Shown here piece by piece: positions 6,797 to 14,433 of a stretch of 38,172 nucleotides of DNA. The position numbers and the translations under genes are program-made. Under the pieces are notes generated by a model. It worked only from the letters and a program-made list of their open reading frames with translations, was not told the origin of the DNA and made no database searches. How positions within the stretch are numbered: the first letter of the stretch is position 1; each line of letters starts with the position of its first letter. Source of the DNA: Streptomyces longispororuber (GTDB lineage: Bacteria; Actinomycetota; Actinomycetes; Streptomycetales; Streptomycetaceae); NCBI RefSeq assembly GCF_024448165.1, contig NZ_JAMOLN010000090.1, forward strand, positions 1 through 38,172. Reading direction: 5' to 3'.

Positions 6797-6936
6797 AGGT
6801 CCAAAGCCTTTCATTAATCAGCGTTGACGCGAGTTTACGTGTAGAATCTAAGGCACGCGGGGGCGACACCCCGCAAGATCTAAAGCTCAGTCACCGGATC
6901 ACTGAAGATCCATCGAATTTCAGGAGTGTTGTCACC
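6797..6936. promoter_or_regulatory. Divergent control region between the AsnC gene and the 44-residue protein gene
   Basis: On the plus strand, TTGACG (6824-6829) and TAGAAT (6842-6847) are each promoter-like but only 12 bases apart, so they may belong to different promoters. Downstream, GCGGGG (6857-6862) pairs with CCCCGC (6869-6874), a small hairpin in the leader of the plus-strand gene. GAATCTAAGGC and AGATCTAAAGC (about 6845 and 6877) form an imperfect direct repeat around it. AsnC proteins bind loosely conserved repeats, so autoregulation here is plausible but unproven. Confidence 0.35.
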
Positions 6937-7071
6937 GTGTTCACGATCGAGATGGCCTACGCCCGCATGCGCGAGTTGCAGGACCTGGCCAATCGCTCGC
7001 GTGTCCACCAGTCCGCCACCACCGAGCGCCGCGCGGCGAAGAAGCACGCCGCCCGCGCCAAGAAGCGCTAA
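6937..7071 (+). CDS. Small basic protein of 44 residues, function unknown
   Basis: The frame starts at GTG 6937, with AGGAG (6922-6926) 10 bases upstream, and ends at TAA 7069-7071. The product begins VFTIEMAYARMRELQDLANR and ends in the lysine/arginine-rich tail ERRAAKKHAARAKKR. The first half is predicted helical with heptad-like Met/Leu spacing; the tail could bind nucleic acid or ribosome. I do not recognise a family, though very similar short reading frames seem familiar from this locus in other Streptomyces. Its stop overlaps the TAG stop of the convergent ubiX gene (7068-7070). A clear ribosome binding site, strong codon bias and the tight fit between neighbours support a real gene. 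Confidence 0.7.
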   Translation: MFTIEMAYARMRELQDLANRSRVHQSATTERRAAKKHAARAKKR

Positions 7072-7748
7072 CCCTCCCGAGAGCCTCCCCCCAGCTCTCC
7101 CTCCCAACGGCGGTACAGCGTGTGCGGCACTCCTGCCGCGTCCAGCGCCCGCCCCGCGACGAAGTCCACCAGATCCTGGATGTGCGTCGCCCCCGCGTAG
7201 AACGCCGGCGAGGCGGGCAGCACGACCGCGCCCGCCTCGTCGAGCGTCACCAGGTGCTTGAGGGTCTGCCCGTTCAACGGCGTCTCCCGCACCGCGACCA
7301 CCAGCCTGCGCCCTTCCTTGAGCGTCACGCTCGCCACGCGCTGCAGCAGGTCCTTCGAGAGACCCAGGGCCACGCCCGCCACGCACGCCGTCGAGGCGGG
7401 CACGATGATCATGCCCTTGACCGGGTACGAGCCCGACGACGGCCCCGCCGCGAGATCACCGGCGGCCCAGTACCGCACGTCGTCCAGAGCGATCCCGGTG
7501 AACGTGCCCGGCTTGCCGTCCGCGCCGCGCGCCAGCCACTCGGCCAGGTCCTCGCGCCAGTGCGCGTCCCGGAACGCGATCCCCGTCTCGTCGAGCAGCG
7601 TGAGCCGCGAGGCCCGCGAGACGACCAGGTCCACGGACTCACCCGCGGCCAGAAGGGCGCGCAGCACGGAGGCTGCGTACGGGGTTCCCGAGGCGCCGGA
7701 CACCCCGACGACCCAGGGCCTGCGGCTGCTTGCGTTGACGTGCTCCAC
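7068..7748 (-). CDS. ubiX: UbiX-family flavin prenyltransferase
   Basis: 226 residues from GTG 7748. UbiX joins dimethylallyl phosphate to reduced FMN to make prenylated FMN, the cofactor of UbiD decarboxylases. Family marks seen are GVSGASGTPYA near the N terminus (FMN-binding), GSYPVKGMIIVPASTACVAGVALGLSKDLLQRVASVTLKEGRRLVVAVRETPLN in the middle, and LPASPAFYAGATHIQDLVDFVAGRALDAAG near the end. A UbiD partner lies 1.6 kb away on the same strand, fitting the pathway. TAGGCT lies six bases before the GTG with no Shine-Dalgarno sequence, so a leaderless transcript is possible. The stop overlaps that of the convergent 44-residue protein. Confidence 0.93.
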   Translation of the reverse strand: MEHVNASSRRPWVVGVSGASGTPYAASVLRALLAAGESVDLVVSRASRLTLLDETGIAFRDAHWREDLAEWLARGADGKPGTFTGIALDDVRYWAAGDLAAGPSSGSYPVKGMIIVPASTACVAGVALGLSKDLLQRVASVTLKEGRRLVVAVRETPLNGQTLKHLVTLDEAGAVVLPASPAFYAGATHIQDLVDFVAGRALDAAGVPHTLYRRWEGELGGGSREG

Positions 7749-7841
7749 ACCACGAGCCTATCCGGCGGGCCATGATGGGAACTTGCGCAGGGGCCGTGGG
7801 CGTTGGGTCCGTGACGGGCGGGCCCGGGGGTGGGGGCTGAG

Positions 7842-8468
7842 ATGGCGTACGAAGGATCACCGGGCGCGACCCGGAAGTGGCCGGCGGGCGAGCGGGCGGT
7901 GACGGCCGGCAAGGTGATGGTCGGCTGGGTGGCCCTGCTCTGGCTGCTCGAAGTGGTCGACGTGGCGTCGGGCCACGCGCTGGACCGGTTCGGGATACAG
8001 CCGCGGCAGACGTCGGAGCTGGTCGACGTCGTCCCCGCGTCCTTCATCCACTTCGGCTTCGGGCACGTCGCGGCGAACTCGATACCGCTGCTCGTCCTCG
8101 GCTTCGTCGCGGCGCTCGGCGGACTGCGCCGGTTCTTCGCCGCGTGCGCGCTGATCGTCGTCGCGGACGGGCTCGGGGTGTGGCTGGTGGCCCCCGACCA
8201 CACGAACACGGCGGGCGCCTCCGGCCTGATCTTCGGCCTGTTCGGCTTCGTCGTGCTCAGCGGCTTCGTGGAGCGCCGTCCGCTCGGCATCGTCGTCGGC
8301 CTGGTCATCGCGGCCTACTGGGGCACCACGATCCTCGCGGGCCTCTCCCCGGCCAACGACGGGGTGAGCTGGCAGGGCCACCTCATCGGTCTGCTGGCCG
8401 GCGTGGCGGCGGCGTTCGTGTTCCGCCGCCCCGCCGGGCCCCGGCGGGCGATACCCGCTACACGGTGA
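7842..8468 (+). CDS. Rhomboid-family intramembrane serine protease
   Basis: 208 residues from ATG 7842, preceded by a G-rich stretch (GGGGG about 7 bases upstream); a GTG at 7830 is possible. About six membrane segments are visible. The rhomboid signature is complete: HFGFGHVAAN (His70, His75, Asn79) in the second segment, the nucleophile in TAGASG (Ser127), and the catalytic His180 in WQGHLIG. The family cleaves membrane-spanning substrates within the bilayer. No partner substrate can be named. It is inserted between ubiX and mqnP on the opposite strand, and its last 11 bases overlap the end of mqnP. Confidence 0.93.
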   Translation: MAYEGSPGATRKWPAGERAVTAGKVMVGWVALLWLLEVVDVASGHALDRFGIQPRQTSELVDVVPASFIHFGFGHVAANSIPLLVLGFVAALGGLRRFFAACALIVVADGLGVWLVAPDHTNTAGASGLIFGLFGFVVLSGFVERRPLGIVVGLVIAAYWGTTILAGLSPANDGVSWQGHLIGLLAGVAAAFVFRRPAGPRRAIPATR

Positions 8469-9363
8469 GCCCGCGCACCAGCAGGTCGAGCAGCGCGCAC
8501 ACGAAGAGGGCGATCCCGATGAAGCCGTTGACCTGGAAGAACGCCCGGTTGAGGCGGGACAGGTCGTGGGGCTTCACGATCGAGTGCTCGTAGAGGAAGG
8601 CACCCGCGACGATCACCAGGCCGACCCAGAAGAACGTTCCGGCGTCGGTGGCCAGCGCGTACCAGACGAAGAGGGCCGTGGTCAGGAAGTGGCAGACGCG
8701 GGCGCCCCAGATCGCGGCCGGGATGCCGAAGCGGGCCGGCACCGACATGACGCCGACCTCGCGGTCGGTCTCCACGTCCTGGCACGCGTAGATCAGGTCG
8801 AAGCCGCCGATCCAGATGCCGACCGCGAGACCGAGGATCACCGCGTCCCACGACCACGAACCCGTGATCGCGATCCAGGCGCCGATCGGGCCCATCGCCT
8901 GGGCGAGACCGAGGATGGCCTGCGGGAAGTTCGTGAACCGCTTGCCGTACGGGTAGACGACCATCGGGATCACCGCGATGGGCGCGAGGGCCAGGCAGAG
9001 CGGGTTCAGGAGCGCGGCCGAGGCGAGGAAGATCACCAGGGCGATCAGGGCGCCGGTCCACGCCGACTTCACCGACACCGCGCCCGTGACGAGCTCGCGG
9101 TGCGCGGTGCGCGGGTTACGGGCGTCGATCTCGCGGTCGATGATCCGGTTCGCCGCCATCGCGAACGTGCGCAGGCCCACCATGCAGATGGTGACCAGCA
9201 GGAGGCGGCCCCAGTGGATGTTCTTGTCCAGCTCGAACATCGCGGTGAGGGAGGCGATGTAGGCGAAGGGCAGCGCGAACACCGAGTGCTCGATCATGAC
9301 CAGCCGCAGAAAGGCCTTGGTGCGTCCCGGCTGCTGCGGGATCGCTGCTGAAGCGCTGCTCAC
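8458..9363 (-). CDS. mqnP: UbiA-family prenyltransferase of the futalosine menaquinone pathway (MqnP)
   Basis: 301 residues from GTG 9363, which overlaps the UbiD stop as GTGA, so the two are translationally coupled. This polytopic membrane protein attaches the polyprenyl chain to the naphthoate ring. The two Asp-rich motifs that bind Mg-diphosphate are present: NRIIDREIDARNPRT (Asn72, Asp76, Asp80) and YACQDVETDREVG in the second half of the protein. About eight to nine membrane helices are visible between and after them. An automatic label would be 4-hydroxybenzoate octaprenyltransferase (UbiA), but there is no ubiquinone pathway in actinomycetes and its neighbours are menaquinone genes. 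The reading frame extends 36 codons upstream into the UbiD gene, which is taken as chance. Confidence 0.92.
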   Translation of the reverse strand: MSSASAAIPQQPGRTKAFLRLVMIEHSVFALPFAYIASLTAMFELDKNIHWGRLLLVTICMVGLRTFAMAANRIIDREIDARNPRTAHRELVTGAVSVKSAWTGALIALVIFLASAALLNPLCLALAPIAVIPMVVYPYGKRFTNFPQAILGLAQAMGPIGAWIAITGSWSWDAVILGLAVGIWIGGFDLIYACQDVETDREVGVMSVPARFGIPAAIWGARVCHFLTTALFVWYALATDAGTFFWVGLVIVAGAFLYEHSIVKPHDLSRLNRAFFQVNGFIGIALFVCALLDLLVRGLTV

Positions 9364-10814
9364 TTGAGTCCGTACTCCTTCCAACGGCGGTCCACGAGGG
9401 CCGCCGTCCGAGGGTCGGAGGTGACCATCTCGGGCCATCCGCCGTCCCGGGTGTAACCCTCCTCGGGCCACTTCTTCGTCGCGTCGATGCCCGCCTTGCC
9501 GCCCCAGAACTGCTGGTAGGAGGCGTGGTCGAGGTGGTCGACCGGGCCTTCGACGACGGTCAGGTCACGGGCGTAGTCCGTGTTCCCGAGCGCGCGCCAC
9601 GAGACTTCATGAAGATCGTGGACGTCGCAATCGGAGTCGACGACGACGATCAGCTTGGTCAGCGACATCATGTGCGCGCCCCACACGGCGCTCATGACCT
9701 TCTGGGCGTGCTTCGGGTACTTCTTGTCGATCGAGACGATCGCGCAGTTGTGGAAGCCGCCGGACTCGGGCAGGTGGTAGTCCACGATGTCCGGGACGAT
9801 CACCTTGAGCAGCGGCAGGAAGAAGCGTTCCGTGGCCCGGCCCAGGGGCCCGTCCTCCGTCGGGGGACGGCCGACGACGATCGACTGGAGCAGCGGGCGC
9901 CTGCGCATCGTCACGCAGTCGATCTTCAGCGCGGGGAAGGGTTCCTGCGGGGTGTAGAAACCCGTGTGGTCGCCGAAGGGACCCTCCGGCAGCATCTCGC
10001 CCGGCTCCAGCCAGCCCTCGATGACGACCTCGGCGTTCGCCGGCACCTGGAGCGGCACCGTCTTGCAGTCGACCATCTCGATCCGCTTGCCCTGGACGAA
10101 GCCGGCGAGCAGGTACTCGTCGATGTCGCCGGGCAGCGGCGCGGTCGAGGCGTACGTGACGGCGGGCGGGCAGCCGAAGGCGATCGCGACGGGCAGCTTC
10201 TCGCCCCGCTTGGCGGCCACTTGGTAGTGGTTGCGGCTGTCCTTGTGGATCTGCCAGTGCATGCCGATGGTGCGCTTGTCGTGGCGCTGCAGCCGGTAGA
10301 GCCCGAGGTTGCGGACGCCGGACTCCGGGTCCTTGGTGTGCGTGAGCCCCAGGTTGAAGAAGGAGCCGCCGTCCTCGGGCCAGGTGAACAGGGCCGGGAG
10401 CTGCTCCAGGTCGACGTCGTCGCCGGTCAGCACGACCTCCTGGACGGGGGCCTCCTTCACCTTCTTCGGCGGCACGTGGACCATCGAGCCGAGCTTGCCG
10501 AACGCCTCGCGCATCCCGACGAAGCCCTGCGGCAGTTCGGGCTTGAGCAGACCGCCGATCTTCTCGCTGATCTCGTCGTACGACTTCAGGCCGAGGGCTT
10601 TGAGGAGCCGCCGGTCGGTGCCGTACACGTTCATCGCGAGGGGCATCGCCGAGCCCTTCACGTTCTCGAAGAGGAGGGCCGGACCGCCGGCCTTGTTCAC
10701 CCGGTCGACGATCTCACCGACCTCCAGGTACGGGTCGACCTCGGCCTTGATGCGCAGCAGGTCGCCCTCGCGCTCCAGCGCCCGGAGCAGGGAGCGAAGA
10801 TCGTCGTAAGCCAT
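9360..10814 (-). CDS. ubiD: UbiD-family menaquinone biosynthesis decarboxylase
   Basis: 484 residues from ATG 10814. The family decarboxylates aromatic or unsaturated acids with prenylated FMN and a divalent metal. Marks include the N-terminal MAYDDLRSLLRALEREGDLLRI, the central HTKDPESGVRNLGLYRLQRHDKRTIGMHWQIHKD, and the active-site stretch EGPFGDHTGFYTPQEPFP, with Glu and His residues. C-terminal VVVDSDCDVHDLHEVSWRALGNTD is also typical. It is the first gene of a two-gene unit with mqnP. In the futalosine route it should remove the carboxylate of the prenylated 1,4-dihydroxy-6-naphthoate. A GGA lies 6 bases upstream of the start as a weak ribosome site. The prFMN supplier ubiX lies nearby. 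Confidence 0.93.
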   Translation of the reverse strand: MAYDDLRSLLRALEREGDLLRIKAEVDPYLEVGEIVDRVNKAGGPALLFENVKGSAMPLAMNVYGTDRRLLKALGLKSYDEISEKIGGLLKPELPQGFVGMREAFGKLGSMVHVPPKKVKEAPVQEVVLTGDDVDLEQLPALFTWPEDGGSFFNLGLTHTKDPESGVRNLGLYRLQRHDKRTIGMHWQIHKDSRNHYQVAAKRGEKLPVAIAFGCPPAVTYASTAPLPGDIDEYLLAGFVQGKRIEMVDCKTVPLQVPANAEVVIEGWLEPGEMLPEGPFGDHTGFYTPQEPFPALKIDCVTMRRRPLLQSIVVGRPPTEDGPLGRATERFFLPLLKVIVPDIVDYHLPESGGFHNCAIVSIDKKYPKHAQKVMSAVWGAHMMSLTKLIVVVDSDCDVHDLHEVSWRALGNTDYARDLTVVEGPVDHLDHASYQQFWGGKAGIDATKKWPEEGYTRDGGWPEMVTSDPRTAALVDRRWKEYGLK

Positions 10815-10912
10815 GCGTTCCAGTTTGTCATCCCCCTCCACGGATCCCGGCGGGGGCTGTCACCCGTTGCCGCTACCCTGTGCGTCTCGTCTCACTAGGG
10901 GGTTGTCCGGCC

Positions 10913-11308
10913 GTGCTGAGGTATCTGCCGTTCCTGTTGGTCCTGGCGTTGTGGATCTACGCCTTCATCGACTGCCTCAACACCCCCGAGGAGGAGGTGC
11001 GCGGCCTGCCGAAGGTGGTCTGGGTCATCATCATCCTGCTCTTCGGCGAGGTGCTCGTCGGTCCGATCGCCTGGCTCGCGGCGGGCAAGCGGCGCCACGC
11101 GCCCGCCGGGGGCGCCACGCCCTCCGAGTGGCACCGCAACCACCGGACCCAGTACATCGCGCCGGACGACAACCCCGAGTTCCTCGCCTCCCTCAAGGAG
11201 GAGAACAAGAAGGACGAGGCGCTCCTCAAGGACTGGGAGGCGGACCTGCGCCGCCGCGAGGAGGACCTCAGGCGCCGCGAGGGCGAGCGCGAGCCGGGCA
11301 CCGAGTGA
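10913..11308 (+). CDS. PLDc_N-domain small membrane protein
   Basis: 131 residues from GTG 10913 (GGGGG about 10 bases upstream). The first 55 residues form two membrane helices in the pattern of the phospholipase D nuclease N-terminal domain: LRYLPFLLVLALWIYAFIDC, then EVRGLPKVVWVIIILLFGEVLVGPIAWLAAGK. No HKD catalytic motif follows, so this is a stand-alone PLDc_N protein and not a phospholipase. The rest is soluble and ends in a coiled-coil-like charged stretch, LKEENKKDEALLKDWEADLRRREEDLRRREGERE, with a short internal RRREEDLRRRE repeat. It is divergent from the UbiD gene by about 100 bases. Function unknown; membrane anchoring of a coiled coil is the plain reading. Confidence 0.85.
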   Translation: MLRYLPFLLVLALWIYAFIDCLNTPEEEVRGLPKVVWVIIILLFGEVLVGPIAWLAAGKRRHAPAGGATPSEWHRNHRTQYIAPDDNPEFLASLKEENKKDEALLKDWEADLRRREEDLRRREGEREPGTE

Positions 11309-11417
11309 CCTGGGGCCCGTCCGGGCAGCGAGTGACCTAGGACCTGCCAGAGCGGCGGTGCGTGTACCGCACACTGGTAGGCGGAACCCGTCCCGCCCCT
11401 GCCCCCCGTAAAGGCCC

Positions 11418-12824
11418 ATGTCCAGACCCACGCACGCCTCCGCGCCCGCTCCCGACGTCGCCACAGGACCCGAGCGGCTGATCGCCGTCGAGGAGCACGG
11501 CGCGGAGCCCGTGCCGCACGACAAGCGGCACGGCAGCCCCCGCCAGCTCCTGTGGACCTGGGCCTCGCCGCAGGTCGGCTTCGCCACCCTGTTCATCGGG
11601 GTGCTGTCCGTCTCCGCCTTCGGCCTGAGCTTCTGGCAGGCCGTGGCCGCGCTGGTGCTCGGCGCCGGGCTCGGCTCGCTCGCGCACGGCGTCCTGTCGA
11701 CGGACGGGCCGCGCTTCGGCGTCCCGCAGATGGTGATCGGCCGGCTGTCGTTCGGCCACCGGGGCAACGCCCTGCCGTCCGGGGTGAACGCCTTCGTCGC
11801 CGGTGTCGGCTGGTTCGCCGTGAACACCGTCGGCGGCGCCTTCGCACTCAACTCCCTCACCGGGCTCGCCCCGCTGCCCAGCCTGCTGATCCTCGTCGTC
11901 CTCGAGATCGTCATCGGGTACGTGGGGCACGACCTGGTGCACCGGTTCGAGAAGTACGCGTTCCCGGTCCTCGCGGTGATCTTCCTGATCGCCGCGGTGT
12001 GGATCTTCAAGGGCGCCGACATCGCCGGTTCCGGCGCGGCGGCGAGCGGCGGCTTCGGCGGGTTCATGCTCGCCTTCAGCGCCTGCTTCGGCTTCACCGC
12101 GGGCTGGAACCCGTGCGCCGCCGACTACGCCCGCTACCTCCCCGCGGACACCCCGCCGCGCGCCACCGCCTGGTACGCGGGCCTCGGCCTGTTCGTGTCG
12201 ATCGCCGTGGTGTCGGTGATCGGCGCCGCGTCCGGCACGCTGGCCGCGCCCGAAGGAGCCAGCCCCACCGACGCGTTCGTCGGCCAGCTGCCGGGCTGGC
12301 TGGGCAACCTCACGCTCGTCGCGATCATCCTCGGCGCGATGGCCGCGGCCACCCTGAACGTCTACTCGGCGGCCGTCTCCATCTCCTCGCTCTCCCTGCC
12401 GCTGCCGAAGTGGCTGGGCCGCGCCTCGCTCGTCGCGATCGTCGGCGCCGTCGGCACGGCGGCCGGCTGGGCCTCGCTCGCCGACGCCGGCCACGCCTTC
12501 GAGAACTTCCTGCTGGTCATCGCCTACTGGATCGCGCCCTGGCTGGGCGTCGCCCTCATGGAGCACTGGCTGCGGGCGCTGCCCGAGGACGCGCTCGCCG
12601 GGCGGCTCCAGGACCGGACGTTCACCAATCCGGCGGGCCTGATCGCGCTGCTGGCCGGCGTCGCGGTGTCCGTGCCGCTGTTCTCCAACCAGACTCTGTT
12701 CGTCGGCTGGGTGCCCGGCACCTGGCCGGCCGTCGGCGATCTGACCTGCCCGGTCGGCTTCGCCGTCGGCGCCCTCCTGTACGCGCTGCTCCGGCGGCGC
12801 GACCGGGCCGGCACCCCCGCATAG
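11418..12824 (+). CDS. NCS1-family permease, probable cytosine/purine transporter
   Basis: 468 residues from ATG 11418, with about twelve membrane helices. It has the marks of the NCS1 nucleobase:cation symporters: the N-terminal VPHDKRHGSPRQLLWTWASPQVGFATLFIG, then GPRFGVPQMVIGRLSFGHRGNALPSGVNAFVAGVGWFAVNTVGG, which holds the substrate and sodium sites on helices 1 and 3. FSACFGFTAGWNPCAADYARYLP is the usual helix 6 segment. The next gene 36 bases downstream encodes a cytosine deaminase, so cytosine (or 5-methylcytosine-like pyrimidine) uptake is the likely role. CodB is the nearest E. coli analogue. Start codon is preceded by AAAGG only 3 bases away, so the ribosome site is weak. Confidence 0.9.
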   Translation: MSRPTHASAPAPDVATGPERLIAVEEHGAEPVPHDKRHGSPRQLLWTWASPQVGFATLFIGVLSVSAFGLSFWQAVAALVLGAGLGSLAHGVLSTDGPRFGVPQMVIGRLSFGHRGNALPSGVNAFVAGVGWFAVNTVGGAFALNSLTGLAPLPSLLILVVLEIVIGYVGHDLVHRFEKYAFPVLAVIFLIAAVWIFKGADIAGSGAAASGGFGGFMLAFSACFGFTAGWNPCAADYARYLPADTPPRATAWYAGLGLFVSIAVVSVIGAASGTLAAPEGASPTDAFVGQLPGWLGNLTLVAIILGAMAAATLNVYSAAVSISSLSLPLPKWLGRASLVAIVGAVGTAAGWASLADAGHAFENFLLVIAYWIAPWLGVALMEHWLRALPEDALAGRLQDRTFTNPAGLIALLAGVAVSVPLFSNQTLFVGWVPGTWPAVGDLTCPVGFAVGALLYALLRRRDRAGTPA

Positions 12825-12860
12825 ACCCGCTCAGACCCCGCGCAGAAAGGCCCGTACGTC

Positions 12861-13310
12861 ATGGATCTCGATCTCGCCCGCACCTGGCTCGCCACCGCAG
12901 TCGAGGAGGCGAAGGCCGGTCTCGCCGAGGGCGGCATCCCGATCGGCGCCGCCCTCTACTCGGCCGACGGCAAGGTGCTCGGCCGCGGCCACAACCGGCG
13001 CGTGCAGGACGCCGACCCGTCCGTGCACGGCGAGACCGACGCGTTCCGCAACGCGGGCCGGCAGCGCTCGTACCGGGGCACCACGATGGTGACCACGCTC
13101 AGCCCCTGCTGGTACTGCTCGGGCCTGGTGCGCCAGTTCGGGATCTCGCGCGTGGTCGTCGGCGAGGCGCGCACGTTCCACGGCGGGCACGACTGGCTGG
13201 CCGAGCACGGCGTCGAGATCGTGCTGCTCGACGACCCGGAGTGCGTCGGCCTGATGGAGGACTTCATCGCGGCGAAGCCCGAGCTGTGGAACGAGGACAT
13301 CGGCGAGTGA
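12861..13310 (+). CDS. Zinc cytosine deaminase of the yeast (Fcy1) type
   Basis: 149 residues from ATG 12861. It belongs to the cytidine/deoxycytidylate deaminase fold: the zinc and catalytic motifs are HGETDA (His56, Glu58) and SPCWYC (Cys83, Cys86). The C-terminal end EDFIAAKPELWNEDIGE is strikingly like that of yeast cytosine deaminase (…FIDERPQDWFEDIGE from memory), and the VVGEARTFHGG…LAEHGVEIVLLDDPEC stretch also aligns. The family converts free cytosine to uracil and ammonia. E. coli CodA is unrelated (amidohydrolase fold). Co-location with the NCS1 permease suggests a pyrimidine salvage pair. tRNA-adenosine deaminase or guanine deaminase are the alternatives, but the C-terminus argues against both. 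Confidence 0.9.
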   Translation: MDLDLARTWLATAVEEAKAGLAEGGIPIGAALYSADGKVLGRGHNRRVQDADPSVHGETDAFRNAGRQRSYRGTTMVTTLSPCWYCSGLVRQFGISRVVVGEARTFHGGHDWLAEHGVEIVLLDDPECVGLMEDFIAAKPELWNEDIGE

Positions 13311-13339
13311 ACCGCCGGGTGCCGTGGACCGGTTGCCGA

Positions 13340-13396
13340 GTGTTCGCTGTGCGTCGTACAGTCTGAACCCTCGGGTGTTCGTCGTGCGACGAACAC
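13340..13396. promoter_or_regulatory. Two operator-like palindromes before the quinone oxidoreductase gene
   Basis: Bases 13375-13396 form a perfect 22-base palindrome: half-site GTGTTCGTCG and its complement with TG between. A second copy at 13340-13361 starts 35 bases upstream and matches the first at 17 of 22 positions, though it is not itself a perfect palindrome. Both end in a CGxACA block. Two related sites about three helical turns apart are typical of a repressor with two dimers. The regulator is unknown. Confidence 0.6.
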
Positions 13397-13422
13397 TGTC
13401 GGTCCGGCGGAAGGCGTGTGTC

Positions 13423-14394
13423 ATGCGTGCGGTGCGATTCGGTGAGTACGGCGGCCCCGAGGTCCTTCGGGCGGTGGACACCGACGTCCCCGAGCCGGGC
13501 CCCGGCCAGGTGTCGATCGACGTCGCGTACGCGGGGGTGAACTTCGCCGACCTCAAGGCGCGCGCGGAGGGGTACCGGGTGACCGCGCTCCCGGTCGTGC
13601 CCGGCCTGGAGGTCTCCGGCCGGATCCGCGCCCTCGGCCCCGGGGTCGAGGGACTCGCCGTCGGCCAGGAGGTGGCCGCGCTCACCGAGGGCGGCGGCTA
13701 CGCGGAGGTCGTCGTCGCCGACGCCGTCACCGTCTTCCCGCTGCCCGCCGGCCGCGATCTGCGCGCCGCCGCGACGCTGCCGACCGTGCTCCCCACGGCG
13801 TACGCCCTGCTGCACTCGGTGGGCCGGCTGCGCGCGGGCGAGAGCGTGCTGGTGCAGGGCGCGGCGGGCGGAGTCGGCACCGTGGCCGGGCAGTTGGCGC
13901 GGGCGGCCGGGGCGGGCCGGGTCATCGGGATCGCCTCCAGCGAGGCCAAGGCCGCGTACGCCCTCAAGTACGGCTACGACTCCGTCCTCCCCGGCACCCC
14001 CGGATTCGCGGCCGCGGCACGGGAGTTGACGGACGGGCGCGGGGTCGACCTGGCGCTCGACCCGGTCGGCGGCGAGACGTTCCGGGAGACCCGGGAGGCG
14101 CTCGCCGTGTTCGGCCGGATCGTCTCCTTCGGCAACGCGTCGTCCGCCCCGGCGTGGCAGGTGGGCCAGCCCGAGCTGTTCCCCACGGCCAACCTGGTGG
14201 GCGGCTTCTCGATCCTCACCCTGGCCAGGACCGCGCCCCAGGAGCTGCGGGCGCTCGCCGAGCGGGCCTTCGCGGTGCCCGGCGTCGAGCTCCCGGTCAC
14301 CGGCGAGTTCGCCCTCGCCGACGCGGCCGAGGCCCACCGGCTGATGGGCTCGCGCACCAGCACAGGGAAGCTGCTGCTGCGGGTGACCGGCTGA
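13423..14394 (+). CDS. Zinc-independent MDR family NADPH:quinone oxidoreductase
   Basis: 323 residues from ATG 13423, chosen for GGAAGG 8 bases upstream; the frame stays open upstream but passes through the palindromes. N-terminal GroES-like domain: MRAVRFGEYGGPEVLRAVDTDVPEPGPGQ, then YAGVNFADLKARAEGY, the QOR subfamily mark lacking zinc Cys/His ligands. The NADPH-binding Rossmann motif is VQGAAGGVGTVAGQLARAAG. Enzymes of this type reduce quinones or enones with NADPH. The gene is convergent to the kinase gene, with 39 bases between stops. Its double palindromic control region suggests induction by an electrophile or quinone, which is inference. Confidence 0.9.
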   Translation: MRAVRFGEYGGPEVLRAVDTDVPEPGPGQVSIDVAYAGVNFADLKARAEGYRVTALPVVPGLEVSGRIRALGPGVEGLAVGQEVAALTEGGGYAEVVVADAVTVFPLPAGRDLRAAATLPTVLPTAYALLHSVGRLRAGESVLVQGAAGGVGTVAGQLARAAGAGRVIGIASSEAKAAYALKYGYDSVLPGTPGFAAAARELTDGRGVDLALDPVGGETFRETREALAVFGRIVSFGNASSAPAWQVGQPELFPTANLVGGFSILTLARTAPQELRALAERAFAVPGVELPVTGEFALADAAEAHRLMGSRTSTGKLLLRVTG

Positions 14395-14433
14395 CCGGCG
14401 CCGCCGGGTGCCCGTCCCCTGCGGCCCGCCCCG

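Noticed and set aside
6824..6847. TTGACG plus TAGAAT as one promoter
   Set aside because: The hexamers are only 12 bases apart, too short for a sigma-70-type promoter; listed only as part of a control region.
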